In this document: piece by piece, positions 35,409 to 44,846 of the stretch
Position numbering within the stretch: the stretch's first letter is position 1
How the letters are laid out: the number at the start of each line of letters is the position of its first letter
Assembly: GCA_902598305.1 (NCBI GenBank)
Contig: CACKBL010000007.1
Location: 1-64,000 of the forward strand
Source: an uncultured Bacteroidota bacterium
GTDB taxonomy: Bacteria > Bacteroidota > Bacteroidia > Flavobacteriales > Flavobacteriaceae
Length of the DNA stretch: 64,000 nucleotides
Direction of reading: 5' to 3'
Program-made: the position numbers and the translations under genes
The notes under the pieces: generated by a model
Databases searched by the model: none
What the model saw: only the letters and a program-made list of their open reading frames with translations
What the model was told of the DNA's origin: nothing

Positions 35409-36491
35409 ATGAGATTAGAGGAATTATCATTAATGAACTACAAAAACATTGACTCAAAAAATTTTGTGTTCAAAGAAAATATAATTTGTTTGGTTGGAGA
35501 TAATGGAGTTGGTAAATCAAATATATTAAGTTCAATTTACCATCTTTGTTTTGGAAAAAGTTTTATTAACTCTTCATCTGTTTCAAATATAAAATTTGGT
35601 ACTAAATTTTATGTGATTAATGGAATATTCATTAAAAACAATCTAAAAGAGAAACTAAATTTTAGTTACAAAAAAGGGAATACTAAGGTCTTTAAAAGAA
35701 ACGGAAAGATTTATAAAAATATTTCAGAACACATTGGACAGTTCCCATTAGTCATTGTTTCTCCGTATGACAACGATATAATTAGTGGGGGAAGCGTATA
35801 TAGAAGAAATTTAATAGATGGAATAATTGGTCAAACAGATAGTAAATTTCTCAATGATTTAATTATTTATAAGAGAATATTAACACAAAGAAATGCATTG
35901 TTAAAAATGAACTATGAAAAAAGAACATTAGATGTTGGGGTATTAGATATCTATGATGATAAACTTATTAACACAGGAAATAGAATCCATAAAAAAAGAA
36001 AATCATTTATAGAAACATTCTCAAATATTTTTAAATCATATTATTTATTTATTTCAGAAAATAAAGAATCGGTAGAAATCAATTACAAAAGCGAACTAAA
36101 TAATCATAATTATAGGGATTTAATAAGAAATTCTTATGAAAGAGATTTGTCATTTCAATTCACAACCAAAGGTCCACACAAAGATGATTTAGAGTTTTTG
36201 TTAAATGGATTTCAAATAAAAAAATTTGGTAGCCAAGGACAACAAAAATCATTGTTAATATCTCTGAAACTAGCACAATATGAATTTTTAAAAAAATATT
36301 TAGATTTAAAACCTCTTGTTCTCTTAGATGACATTTTTGATAAATTAGACCATAAAAGAGTTGAATTGATAATGCAGCTAATTGAGGATAATTATTTTGG
36401 ACAAATATTTATTACAGATACAGACAAAAATAGAGTAACAAAAGCAATAGAAACCACAAACCTTACATATAAAATTCATGAAATTGGTTAA
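35409..36491 (+). CDS. recF: DNA replication and repair protein RecF
   Basis: 360 residues. Walker A VGDNGVGKSN at about residue 28, the signature segment FGSQGQQKSLLISLKLAQ near 275, and Walker B PLVLLDDIFDKLD near 305, the standard RecF series of the SMC-like ATPases. It loads RecA at gapped DNA together with RecO and RecR. Unlike in many bacteria it is not next to dnaA/dnaN; it starts a small plus-strand operon with a lipocalin-like lipoprotein and a DUF721 gene. Confidence 0.95.
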   Translation: MRLEELSLMNYKNIDSKNFVFKENIICLVGDNGVGKSNILSSIYHLCFGKSFINSSSVSNIKFGTKFYVINGIFIKNNLKEKLNFSYKKGNTKVFKRNGKIYKNISEHIGQFPLVIVSPYDNDIISGGSVYRRNLIDGIIGQTDSKFLNDLIIYKRILTQRNALLKMNYEKRTLDVGVLDIYDDKLINTGNRIHKKRKSFIETFSNIFKSYYLFISENKESVEINYKSELNNHNYRDLIRNSYERDLSFQFTTKGPHKDDLEFLLNGFQIKKFGSQGQQKSLLISLKLAQYEFLKKYLDLKPLVLLDDIFDKLDHKRVELIMQLIEDNYFGQIFITDTDKNRVTKAIETTNLTYKIHEIG

Positions 36492-36500
36492 TATCTAAAT

Positions 36501-36911
36501 ATGCAGAAATTTATTTTTATAATCATTCCTATTTGTCTACAATTTATGTTCTGTGATTTAAATGAAATCAAGGATGTTAAAATTATTGAAGGTATATGGG
36601 TAATTCACTCAGTATCATCTAAAGATGAGGTTTTTTACCCTAAAGGAAAATCACCCTTAGTAGATTATTATGTTTTTAATTCTGACTCAACTGGTACGAA
36701 AAAAAAATTAAAGCCTAATTTTAACAAAAATTATTCATCATCCTTAGACGAGATAAATTTCGAAATAAAGAGAATCGATGGTTTGATATATTTGAATTAT
36801 ATTTCTAATTCGGAAAATTGGAAAGAAAGAATAAAAAAATTAACAAAAAATGAATTGATTATTTCTAACAACAAGTTCGACTACCATTATAAAAGATTTA
36901 AAGTCAATTAA
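36501..36911 (+). CDS. Predicted lipoprotein, lipocalin-like
   Basis: 136 residues. N-terminal signal with Cys near residue 18 (LQFMFC). The remainder is a small beta-rich domain (EGIWVIHSVSS, DYYVFNSDSTG, LIYLNYISNS) compatible with a lipocalin-like barrel often seen in short Bacteroidetes lipoproteins (GxW motif in IIEGIWVI). Function not known. 9 bp after recF and directly abutting the DUF721 gene, so co-transcribed with both. Confidence 0.7.
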   Translation: MQKFIFIIIPICLQFMFCDLNEIKDVKIIEGIWVIHSVSSKDEVFYPKGKSPLVDYYVFNSDSTGTKKKLKPNFNKNYSSSLDEINFEIKRIDGLIYLNYISNSENWKERIKKLTKNELIISNNKFDYHYKRFKVN

Positions 36912-37211
36912 ATGAAAGTATTTCGTTTTAAAAAAGCTAACTCGGTAAAAAGTATTATGCAGAAAATCACTACAAACAAATTTTTTAGTGATGGATTGAA
37001 AAAAGTATTTTTAAAAAAGATATGGTTAAATGTAATGGGGGAAAATGTAAGTCAATACACTGAAAATATATATATCAAAAACAATACATTGTATTTAAAA
37101 ATAAATTCATCCGCGTTAAAACAGGAGCTAACATACGGGAAGGATAAAATTATTGAAAATTTTAATAATGAAATTGGTAGTGATGAAATCAAAAAAATTA
37201 TTTTTTTCTAA
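36912..37211 (+). CDS. DUF721 protein (DciA-like)
   Basis: 99 residues. Basic helical N-terminus, then [50 protein letters not shown], the DUF721 KH-like core. The family includes DciA, the helicase-loading factor of many bacteria lacking DnaC, so a role in replication is reasonable next to recF. The stop overlaps that of ndk by 4 nt on the other strand. Confidence 0.88.
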   Translation: MKVFRFKKANSVKSIMQKITTNKFFSDGLKKVFLKKIWLNVMGENVSQYTENIYIKNNTLYLKINSSALKQELTYGKDKIIENFNNEIGSDEIKKIIFF

Positions 37212-37627
37212 TATATCTCCCTACCGGAAAAGAAAAATGATGATTCAATTTGAGCATTGTCTGCAGAGTCCGAACCATGTATGGCATTCTCTCCCATAGA
37301 TGTTGCAAATAATTTCCTAACTGTTCCTTTTTCTGCTTTGTCTGGGTTTGTAGAACCAATTAATTTTCTAAAATCTTCGACGGCATTTTTTTTCTTTAGA
37401 ACTGCCACAATTATTGGACTTCTTGACATAAATGTTACTAATTCTCCAAAAAAAGGTTTTTTTCTATGTATACCATAGAAAACCTGGGCTTGTTTCTTCG
37501 AAAGCTGAGTTAATTTTAATGCAGAAATTTGAAAATCAGACTTTATTATCATAGACAAGATTTCACCCGCATGTCCATTTTCCATCGCATCAGGTTTAAT
37601 CATTGTAAATGTTATATTATTTTTCAT
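37208..37627 (-). CDS. ndk: Nucleoside diphosphate kinase
   Basis: 139 residues, the usual size. [10 protein letters not shown] at residues 9-18, and the active-site motif NAIHGSDS with catalytic His117. It transfers phosphate between nucleoside tri- and diphosphates through a phosphohistidine. Single-gene transcript, convergent with the recF operon. The start ATG at 37627 lies 8 nt after a TAAATTTG element. Confidence 0.97.
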   Translation of the reverse strand: MKNNITFTMIKPDAMENGHAGEILSMIIKSDFQISALKLTQLSKKQAQVFYGIHRKKPFFGELVTFMSRSPIIVAVLKKKNAVEDFRKLIGSTNPDKAEKGTVRKLFATSMGENAIHGSDSADNAQIESSFFFSGREIY

Positions 37628-37635
37628 TTTTTCTT

Positions 37636-37643
37636 CAAATTTA
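37636..37643 (-). promoter_or_regulatory. -7 element for ndk
   Basis: On the minus strand TAAATTTG, with its last base 8 nt before the ndk ATG. Divergent from the -7 element of the DHH gene at 37709-37716. Confidence 0.6.
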
Positions 37644-37708
37644 AAAATTAAATTTTTGAAAGATTACTAATTTGAAAATGATTATTAACTATTATCGTAA
37701 GTGTTTGG

Positions 37709-37716
37709 TATCTTTG
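37709..37716 (+). promoter_or_regulatory. -7 element deciding the start of the DHH phosphoesterase gene
   Basis: TATCTTTG matches TAnnTTTG and lies within the 5' part of the longest possible frame (GTG at 37701). Transcription from it would begin close to the ATG at 37722, which is therefore taken as the true start. Confidence 0.6.
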
Positions 37717-37721
37717 CTTGT

Positions 37722-38726
37722 ATGTACTTAGAATTTTCTCAAAAATTAAATAAAATACTGGAAGGCGTATCAAATTGTTTAATTATTCCTCATAAAAATC
37801 CGGATGCTGACGCTTTAGGGTCCTCAATGGCTCTTTTTGTCTTTTTAACTAAACTTGGTAAAAAAGTAAAAGTCATTTTACCAAACTCAGCCCCAGAATA
37901 TTTAGAATGGATGACGAATAAACCCGATGTTATTTCTTACGATGAGAACTCTGAAAAAACAAAAAGATATTTATCAAATTCACAAATCATTTTTGCTCTA
38001 GATTTTAATTCCCTAAAAAGAATTGGTTCACTTGGCAAAGAAATTGAAAATATCAAGACACCTATAATTATGATTGACCATCATGAATCACCAGAAAAGT
38101 TCTCAACTCTTTTTTTATCTAAACCAAATATTGGATCCACTTGTGAAATAATTTATAACATCATGAAAACGATTAATAATAAATTAATTGACAAAGAAAT
38201 TGCTACATACATCTATTCGGGAATTATAACAGATACAGGTTCTTTCAGGTATCCATTGACAACAGCTAAGACTCACAATATAACTTCAGAACTATTTAAC
38301 AAAGGAATCAATCATACAAAAATACATGAAAATATTTATGATAATTTTTCTTTTGAAAGAGCTCACCTTTTGGCTGTTGCCCTCAAAAATTTAAAGAAAA
38401 TTGACAACCTAGGAGTTGTTTATACAATTTTAACAAAACAGGAGCTAGAAAAATATAACTTTAAAAAGGGGGATACTGAAGGCTTTGTTAATTTTGGATT
38501 GCGTATTAAAGGTGTAAATGTTTCAGTGATTTTTATTGAAGATAGTAATGAGGATATAATTAAAATTTCATTCCGGTCTAAAGAAAAAATTGATGTAAGT
38601 AAATTTGCAAAAAAGTATTTTAGCGGCGGTGGACATAAAAATGCCTCTGGAGGTTTTTCAAATAATTCAATAATAGAAACCGAAAAAAAGTTTATTGCAT
38701 CAGTTAAAGAATTTTTTACAAGATGA
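37722..38726 (+). CDS. DHH-family phosphoesterase, NrnA-like (nanoRNase/pAp phosphatase)
   Basis: 334 residues from the ATG at 37722. N-terminal DHH motifs HKNPDADALGSS (residues near 25-36) and IMIDHHESP near 122, with the C-terminal DHHA1 motif GGGHKNASGGF near 307. Members degrade 2-5-nt RNAs and hydrolyse 3'-phosphoadenosine 5'-phosphate, both by Mn-dependent catalysis. It heads an operon with gldI and a second PPIase, an arrangement typical for Flavobacteria, and overlaps the next gene by 4 nt (ATGA). Confidence 0.92.
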   Translation: MYLEFSQKLNKILEGVSNCLIIPHKNPDADALGSSMALFVFLTKLGKKVKVILPNSAPEYLEWMTNKPDVISYDENSEKTKRYLSNSQIIFALDFNSLKRIGSLGKEIENIKTPIIMIDHHESPEKFSTLFLSKPNIGSTCEIIYNIMKTINNKLIDKEIATYIYSGIITDTGSFRYPLTTAKTHNITSELFNKGINHTKIHENIYDNFSFERAHLLAVALKNLKKIDNLGVVYTILTKQELEKYNFKKGDTEGFVNFGLRIKGVNVSVIFIEDSNEDIIKISFRSKEKIDVSKFAKKYFSGGGHKNASGGFSNNSIIETEKKFIASVKEFFTR

Positions 38727-39256
38727 AAAACATTTTTTTTTTTATAACTAATTTTTTTTTGATTGCTAGTTGTGTTCAAACAAAATCTAGAGACCCAATT
38801 AATTCGAACAAAAAAAGCTTTCTAAATAAGTCAGTAGACCGCAATATAGATATTCAAAGAAAAGAAAAAATAATTTTTCAAAAAATAATTGAAAGGGACT
38901 CCAAATCAAAATATATTGTGTCAGATAAAGGTTACTATTTTAAAATATTGAATTCATCAAAAAAAAAATTAAAACCCAAATCAGGTGATCAAGTAGAGTT
39001 TATCTACAATATTTTTGATGTGGAAGGAAATGATTTATACATTGATGATAATTTGAAACAAATAAAATATGTTGTAGACAAAGAAGAAATTATTCCAGGC
39101 TTGAGATATGGGATTAAAGAATTGAGGGTTGGTGAATCTGGTATTTTTTTGACACCTTCGTTTTTAGGTTATGGATATCAGGGTGATGGTGAAAAAATTA
39201 ATCCAAATCAACCACTTATTATTGAGATTAACTTAATTTCGTTAATTATTAATTAA
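38723..39256 (+). CDS. gldI: FKBP-type peptidyl-prolyl isomerase lipoprotein, GldI family
   Basis: 177 residues. Lipobox LIASC, Cys17. A charged linker leads to a FKBP-type domain (about residues 80-176) with [32 protein letters not shown] and [22 protein letters not shown]. In Flavobacterium johnsoniae GldI is a lipoprotein PPIase needed for gliding, and the position after a DHH phosphoesterase gene and before a cyclophilin/FKBP gene fits. Whether this organism glides cannot be decided here. Confidence 0.82.
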   Translation: MKNIFFFITNFFLIASCVQTKSRDPINSNKKSFLNKSVDRNIDIQRKEKIIFQKIIERDSKSKYIVSDKGYYFKILNSSKKKLKPKSGDQVEFIYNIFDVEGNDLYIDDNLKQIKYVVDKEEIIPGLRYGIKELRVGESGIFLTPSFLGYGYQGDGEKINPNQPLIIEINLISLIIN

Positions 39257-39266
39257 AAATTTTAGA

Positions 39267-40340
39267 ATGACTAGAAAAATTATTATACTTTTTTCTTTTG
39301 TTTTTGCTGAGTGTAATGACAAATTTTCTTATTTAGATGAAGGTATTTATGCACAAATGAAAACTAACAAAGGGAACATTTTAATGAAATTCACTGAAGA
39401 TAAAACTCCAAATACAGTAGCAAATTTTATTTCTTTAGCAGAAGGAAAAAATAAGTTTGTTTCTGATAATTTTAAAAATAAAAAGTTTTATAATGGAATA
39501 ATTTTTCATAGAGTAATTAAAGATTTTATGATACAGGCTGGAGACCCTACTGCCTCTGGATCAGGCGGTCCAGGTTACAAATTTAATGATGAAATAACTG
39601 ATCTAAAACACGATGGTCCTGGCATTTTATCTATGGCAAACGCTGGAAAAAATACAAATGGAAGTCAATTTTTTATAACTCACAAAGAAACTCCTTGGTT
39701 AGATGGCAAACATACTGTATTCGGAAAAGTTATTGAGGGTTTAAATGTAGTTGATTCTATCCAACAAAATGATACCATACATGATGTAAAAATAATAAGG
39801 ATTGGTTCTAACGCTAAAAATTTTAATGCCTCTAAGATATTTTCCAATTATTTTACAAATCTGGAAAAGATGAATGTCGAGATAGAAGAAAAAAGAGAAA
39901 TAAAAAGACTAGACAAAATAGAAAAATTTGAAAATCTAAGACAAAATGTCAAAAAAACTCCTTCAGGACTAAGTTACATTATAACCAAAAATGGAAATGG
40001 ACCTAAAGTTAGTTCTACAAATAAGGCGAAAGCCCATTATGCAGTATATTTTGAAAATGGGAATTTATTAGATACAAGTATGTTAGAAGTTGCTGAAAGT
40101 TTGTTTTTAGTGAATGAACAAAAGAAAGCAGCTGGTGCATACTCACCAATAATATGTGATATTAGTCCCGAAGCGCAAATGATTACTGGTTTTAAAGAAG
40201 GTTTAAAATTTTTAAGAGAAGGGGACGAGGCCTTTTTATTCTTACCATATCAACTAGCTTATGGAGAAAAGGGTGTTAGAGGAATACCTGAAAAATCTAA
40301 TCTTATTTTTGAAGTGAAAATTGTTGAGGTTATAGACTGA
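39267..40340 (+). CDS. Cyclophilin-FKBP fusion peptidyl-prolyl isomerase lipoprotein
   Basis: 357 residues. Lipobox VFAEC (Cys16). Cyclophilin domain at about residues 28-180: [49 protein letters not shown]. Helical linker 190-235. FKBP-type domain at about 235-357: [44 protein letters not shown] and [11 protein letters not shown]. Both halves carry the expected fold residues, so two PPIase types are joined in one envelope protein. 10 bp after gldI. Confidence 0.92.
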   Translation: MTRKIIILFSFVFAECNDKFSYLDEGIYAQMKTNKGNILMKFTEDKTPNTVANFISLAEGKNKFVSDNFKNKKFYNGIIFHRVIKDFMIQAGDPTASGSGGPGYKFNDEITDLKHDGPGILSMANAGKNTNGSQFFITHKETPWLDGKHTVFGKVIEGLNVVDSIQQNDTIHDVKIIRIGSNAKNFNASKIFSNYFTNLEKMNVEIEEKREIKRLDKIEKFENLRQNVKKTPSGLSYIITKNGNGPKVSSTNKAKAHYAVYFENGNLLDTSMLEVAESLFLVNEQKKAAGAYSPIICDISPEAQMITGFKEGLKFLREGDEAFLFLPYQLAYGEKGVRGIPEKSNLIFEVKIVEVID

Positions 40341-40431
40341 GGATAATAAATACAAAATCATCAAAGGAAACATTCTAGCTTTTTTATTTTTTTTAATATC
40401 CATTTTATTTTTAAAGAATAATCCATCCATT

Positions 40432-41358
40432 GTGGAAACTTACTATTCAAATCTATTATATAAAAAGCTAAGTTTCTCGAAAAATATAATTTTTGATTTA
40501 TCCGATTTTCCTATTGGTGAAATACTTTACTTTTCATTTATATTTAGTTTAATATATTTTTTCTTCAGAGATACCAAATCAATTACTTACACAGTAAGTT
40601 CAATTTTAATAATTATCTATTTTTTTTACATATCGTGGGGTGTAAACTATTTTAGAATCCCATTGCACAAGTCCATTTCTCAGGAAGTATACCTGAATGA
40701 GAAGAAAATAGAAACATTGACAAGATTTATTTCTATTCAATGTAATAAGTTAAAAAAAGAAATTAATACAAAAAAGACAGGCAATAAAAACAATTTAAAT
40801 TCGTATAAAAATATAATAGAGTCTAAAAATAAAAAGTTTAAATATTCCAATTTTAGTATAATTTTAAGCTATCTGGGAATTAAGGGCTATTATAACCCCT
40901 TTACAAATGAAGCGAATGTCAACTCCGAAATTCCAGATATATTAATTCCAGTCACTATTTATCACGAATTGGCGCACAAACAGGGATTTGCGTCAGAGAG
41001 CGATGCGAACTTTATTGGCTTTTTTAACGCCTACAATAATCATGAAGCGGAAATTCAATATTCAGCTAGTTTTTTTGCTTTTAGATATTTATACCATGAC
41101 CTTTATAAAATGAATCCAAATAGTGCTGAAAATATATATGAGTCATTAAATAGTGAAGTCAAAAATGATTTTTCTATAGTTTCAAACTTTTGGTTATACT
41201 ACTCAAATAGATTTCAAAAGATTCAAAAAAATATATTCGATCTTTTTTTAAAAACAAATGGACAAAAGAAAGGTATAAATTCTTATGATGAAGTTGTAAA
41301 ACTACTATTATTTACTTTTGATGGGAAGAATAAATTTATTTTCGATGAAAATAATTAG
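40432..41358 (+). CDS. DUF3810 membrane protein with metallopeptidase-like HELAH motif; true start lies upstream
   Basis: 308 residues if begun at the GTG 40432, the first usual start codon. Landmarks: VETYYSNLLYKKLS, membrane helices, and IYHELAHKQGFASESDANFIGF, an HExxH zinc-peptidase-like motif, followed by Glu in ESDA. The frame is open from 40336 and codes for KIIKGNILAFLFFLISILFLKNNPSI-like hydrophobic residues just before the GTG (positions 40354-40431), which look like the first transmembrane helix of the family. No ATG, GTG or TTG lies in that stretch; an ATC or ATT start near 40357-40374 is suggested. Function of DUF3810 is unknown. Confidence 0.85.
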   Translation: METYYSNLLYKKLSFSKNIIFDLSDFPIGEILYFSFIFSLIYFFFRDTKSITYTVSSILIIIYFFYISWGVNYFRIPLHKSISQEVYLNEKKIETLTRFISIQCNKLKKEINTKKTGNKNNLNSYKNIIESKNKKFKYSNFSIILSYLGIKGYYNPFTNEANVNSEIPDILIPVTIYHELAHKQGFASESDANFIGFFNAYNNHEAEIQYSASFFAFRYLYHDLYKMNPNSAENIYESLNSEVKNDFSIVSNFWLYYSNRFQKIQKNIFDLFLKTNGQKKGINSYDEVVKLLLFTFDGKNKFIFDENN

Positions 41359-42124
41359 CAGCTTACAAAATTCACATTTCAAAAGACTTAAAAAACTTTC
41401 TAATAATAAATTTAATAAGAAAGAGATGGAGTTTATTATTGAAGGTGTCCAAGAGTTTGCATTAGCAGTCAAGTCGAATTTTACAATTAATAAAATTTTT
41501 TTTAGAGAGCGAAAACCATTAAACTTTGATGTTAATCTAAGTAATAAAATAGAGACATTTTATTTGAAGAAAAAATTATTTGATTTTTTGAGCTACAGAA
41601 ATAATTCTTCCAAATTAATAGCTGTTGCAAACAAAAAAAAATATACGTTAAATAGTATTTTTTTAAAAAAAAACTCAATTATACTAATTATTGAAAATAT
41701 TGAGAAGCCTGGAAATTTAGGAGCTATACTTAGGACTGCAGATGGTATGGGTGTTTCAGGAATAATTTTAATTGATTCAAAAATAAATATTTTTAACTCT
41801 AATGTAATTAGGTCTAGCGTGGGAAGCATTTTTAATTTACCGTTAGTAAAAACTAATAAAGAGGAGGCAATTAAATTTTTAATTAAAAATAAATTTAAAT
41901 TATACAATACAATTATATCAAAAACTTCAAAAAACTATTTAGATATATGCTACTCAGGAAATATCGCCATTGCTTTTGGGTCTGAAAGTAAGGGTTTGTC
42001 GGACAACTGGAAATCACATCCCGGAAAAGAAATTTGCATAAAAATGAAAGGTAAAAACGATTCTTTTAATTTATCCGTTTCAGTTGGGATAATATTATCA
42101 GAGGTAGTAAGACAAACAAAATGA
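41345..42124 (+). CDS. SpoU/TrmH family RNA 2'-O-methyltransferase
   Basis: 259 residues from the ATG at 41345 (overlaps the DUF3810 stop by 14 nt); MKIISSLQNSHFKRLKKL is a typical N-terminus. The trefoil-knot SAM domain has the three SPOUT motifs: NIEKPGNLGAILRTADGMG, IAFGSESKGLSDNW and SFNLSVSVGIILSEV. The N-terminal L30e-like RNA-binding part is present. Target rRNA or tRNA nucleotide is unknown. Confidence 0.93.
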   Translation: MKIISSLQNSHFKRLKKLSNNKFNKKEMEFIIEGVQEFALAVKSNFTINKIFFRERKPLNFDVNLSNKIETFYLKKKLFDFLSYRNNSSKLIAVANKKKYTLNSIFLKKNSIILIIENIEKPGNLGAILRTADGMGVSGIILIDSKINIFNSNVIRSSVGSIFNLPLVKTNKEEAIKFLIKNKFKLYNTIISKTSKNYLDICYSGNIAIAFGSESKGLSDNWKSHPGKEICIKMKGKNDSFNLSVSVGIILSEVVRQTK

Positions 42125-42163
42125 TTTTCTTGTCCTTAAATTGTAGAATTAGTAACTTCATGT

Positions 42164-44362
42164 ATGCTTGTAGATGAAAAGATAGAAAATAAAGAAATAG
42201 CAAAGCAATACAAAGAGCTATTAAAGATTAGTTATCAACATCTTAAACTAGAGGATAAAAAACTGATTCGTCTAGCATTTAATACTGCTGTTGACGCTCA
42301 CAAGCATCAGAGAAGAAAATCTGGAGAAGCATATATTTTTCATCCCATTTCGGTTGCAAAAATTGTAGCTTCTGAAATTGGACTTGATGCGACATCAATT
42401 TCAGCTGCTTTGCTTCATGACACAATTGAAGATACTAATTATAAATTGGTTGATATAGAAAAACTATTTGGAAAAAATGTTACCAAAATAGTCAGTGGTT
42501 TAACAAAAATTTCACGCTTAAAAAAAGATACTGACATATCGCATCAAGCTGAGAACTTTAGAAAAATGCTCTTAACAATAAATGATGATATAAGGGTAGT
42601 AATTATTAAAATTGCTGATAGACTTCATAACATGCAAACCTTAGATTCAATGCCAGAAAATAAGCAAATAAAAGCTGCTTCTGAGACTCTATACATCTAT
42701 GCTCCACTTGCACATAGGATTGGATTATACAATATAAAAACCGAGCTTGAGGATTTGAGCTTAAAATACACAGATTCCAAAAGATTTACCCATATTAAAA
42801 GCAAAATTGAAGATAGTAAAGAAGAGCAGGAAGAATACATAAAAGAATTTTCAAATTTAATAAGTGAAACATTAGAAAAAGAAAAATTAAAATATTTTAT
42901 AAAAGGGAGAAATAAGTCAATATACTCAATTCATAAGAAAATGCAAATTCAAAACATTAGTTACAATCAGGTATTTGACAAATTTGCAATAAGGATTGTT
43001 TATAAATCGTCTTCTAAAAACGAAAAATTTCTAGCTTGGAAGATTTATTCAATAGTTACAGATCATTTTACTCCAAATCCAACAAGACTTAGGGATTGGA
43101 TTTCATCTCCAAAATCTAATGGTTATGAATCTCTTCATATTACAGTTATGGGGCCTAATAAAAAATGGATAGAAGTTCAAATTAGGTCTGAAAGAATGCA
43201 CGAAATCGCTGAGAAAGGTTATGCCGCTCATTACAAATATAAAGTTGGAAAAGATAATGATAATGGCCTAGAAAATTGGTTAAACCGTCTAAAGGAGTTA
43301 CTCGAATCAAAAGATTCAAATGCTCTTGATTTTGTTGAAAATTTTAAATTAAATCTTTATTCGGATGAAATTTTTGTTTTTACCCCAGCGGGAGAATTGA
43401 AATCATTACCTCAAAATTCAACAGCATTAGATTTTGCATTTAATATTCATACAGAAATTGGAACAAAAACTAGAGGTGCAAGAGTAAATGGAAAATTAGT
43501 CCCGCTTTCAAGAAAATTAAGAAGTGGAGACTCTGTAGAGATAATTACCTCGGAAAAGTCAAAACCCACTGCTAATTGGCTTGACTTTGTTGCCACATCA
43601 AGAGCAAGAAATATAATACGTACATCTATAAACGAAGAGAAAAAGAGAATTGCAGCGGAAGGGAAAGAGTTATTAAGAAGAAAATTAAAACATTTAAAAA
43701 TTATAATGGTTGATAAAACAGTAAATGAAATGCTTGATTATTTTAATGTTAATTCAAATTTAGATCTTTATTACAGAGTGGGAATTAAAACTGTAGATAA
43801 CAAAAAAATTAAGGATTTTGCAAAATATTATAATAATAGATTTTTAAAATTTTTTAATGAAAGACTTAGGTCTAAACCAAAGAAAAACAAGATTAAGAAA
43901 GACTTTATCTCTAGTAACGATAAAATCGTTTTTGGGAAAGAAAAAAATGAGTTTGATTATAAATTGTCTGAATGCTGTAATCCTATTTCGGGTGATAGAA
44001 TTTTTGGATTATCTACATTAAATGATGGCATATTAGTTCACAAACATGATTGTGATTTTGCTATTTCTTTACAATCAAATTTTGCATATAGAATTATACC
44101 TGCTTTTTGGATTGACTCAAACAAGCAAGAATTTACTGTAGAATTGCAAATGTCAGGTATCGACCAAAAAGGACTTGTCAATCAAGTAACAAGAATAATA
44201 TCAAACCATATGAATATCGATATTAAAAAGATGAACTTTTATACAGAAGAAGATTTATTTAAAGGGAATATTTTAATTCGTGTTAACAATCAAGATCACA
44301 TAAAAAAATTAACACAAAAGCTTTTAACTATATCCGGAATTGAAAAAATTGCTCGTAAATAA
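42164..44362 (+). CDS. Bifunctional (p)ppGpp synthetase/hydrolase SpoT/RelA
   Basis: 732 residues. HD hydrolase domain with HKHQRR, HPISVAKI and ALLHDTIED (about residues 46-90), synthetase domain with RLRDWISSPKSNGYESLH and EVQIRSERMHEIAEKGYAAHYKYK, TGS domain near 395-450 (ALDFAFNIHTEIGTKTRGARVNG), and a C-terminal ACT domain (about 655-730). Both active sites have the expected residues, so the protein can both make and remove the alarmone, as the single long RSH enzyme of Bacteroidetes usually does. Upstream of fur. Confidence 0.96.
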   Translation: MLVDEKIENKEIAKQYKELLKISYQHLKLEDKKLIRLAFNTAVDAHKHQRRKSGEAYIFHPISVAKIVASEIGLDATSISAALLHDTIEDTNYKLVDIEKLFGKNVTKIVSGLTKISRLKKDTDISHQAENFRKMLLTINDDIRVVIIKIADRLHNMQTLDSMPENKQIKAASETLYIYAPLAHRIGLYNIKTELEDLSLKYTDSKRFTHIKSKIEDSKEEQEEYIKEFSNLISETLEKEKLKYFIKGRNKSIYSIHKKMQIQNISYNQVFDKFAIRIVYKSSSKNEKFLAWKIYSIVTDHFTPNPTRLRDWISSPKSNGYESLHITVMGPNKKWIEVQIRSERMHEIAEKGYAAHYKYKVGKDNDNGLENWLNRLKELLESKDSNALDFVENFKLNLYSDEIFVFTPAGELKSLPQNSTALDFAFNIHTEIGTKTRGARVNGKLVPLSRKLRSGDSVEIITSEKSKPTANWLDFVATSRARNIIRTSINEEKKRIAAEGKELLRRKLKHLKIIMVDKTVNEMLDYFNVNSNLDLYYRVGIKTVDNKKIKDFAKYYNNRFLKFFNERLRSKPKKNKIKKDFISSNDKIVFGKEKNEFDYKLSECCNPISGDRIFGLSTLNDGILVHKHDCDFAISLQSNFAYRIIPAFWIDSNKQEFTVELQMSGIDQKGLVNQVTRIISNHMNIDIKKMNFYTEEDLFKGNILIRVNNQDHIKKLTQKLLTISGIEKIARK

Positions 44363-44382
44363 AAAAAGAAATATTATTTTTG
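44349..44382 (+). promoter_or_regulatory. Promoter for the fur-purA-OstA transcript
   Basis: TTG at 44349-44351, 23 nt, then TATTTTTG at 44375-44382, within the N17-23 consensus for flavobacterial promoters. It overlaps the end of spoT and lies 18 nt before the ATG of the Fur gene. Confidence 0.6.
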
Positions 44383-44400
44383 CAATAGATACTTATAACA

Positions 44401-44841
44401 ATGATTGAAACAAAATCACAGCAAGAAATTGTAAAAGATGTTTTTGTTAAATTTTTAGATAAACAAAAACAAAGAAAAACTCCTGAGAGGTTTGCAATTC
44501 TCCATGAAATTTATGAAACTAATGAACATTTAGATATTGAATCGCTTTATATCAAAATGAAAAACAAAAATTATAGGGTCAGTAGAGCTACTTTATATAA
44601 CACAATTGATTTGTTAATTGAGTCTGGGTTAGTGAGAAAACACCAATTTGGAAATCAAGCTCAATACGAAAAATCATTTTTTGATAAACAACATGATCAT
44701 ATAATATTTACTGATTCTGGAGAGGTGAAAGAATTCTGTGATCCAAGAATTCAATCTATTAAAGAAACAATTGAAGAGGTTTTTGATGTTAACATTCATC
44801 ATCATTCGCTTTATTTTTACGGCACTAGAAAACAGTCATAA
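44401..44841 (+). CDS. Fur-family transcriptional regulator
   Basis: 146 residues. Winged-helix DNA-binding domain ([34 protein letters not shown]) and a dimerisation domain with metal-site His residues ([16 protein letters not shown]). The CxxC zinc-binding pairs found in many Fur/PerR proteins are absent; only one Cys occurs (EFCDP). Either iron or peroxide regulation is possible. Five bases precede purA, so the two are co-transcribed. Confidence 0.92.
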   Translation: MIETKSQQEIVKDVFVKFLDKQKQRKTPERFAILHEIYETNEHLDIESLYIKMKNKNYRVSRATLYNTIDLLIESGLVRKHQFGNQAQYEKSFFDKQHDHIIFTDSGEVKEFCDPRIQSIKETIEEVFDVNIHHHSLYFYGTRKQS

Positions 44842-44846
44842 AAAAA

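Noticed and set aside
37701-37721. Longer start (GTG) of the DHH phosphoesterase
   Set aside because: A TAnnTTTG promoter element lies within this segment, so the ATG at 37722 is preferred.
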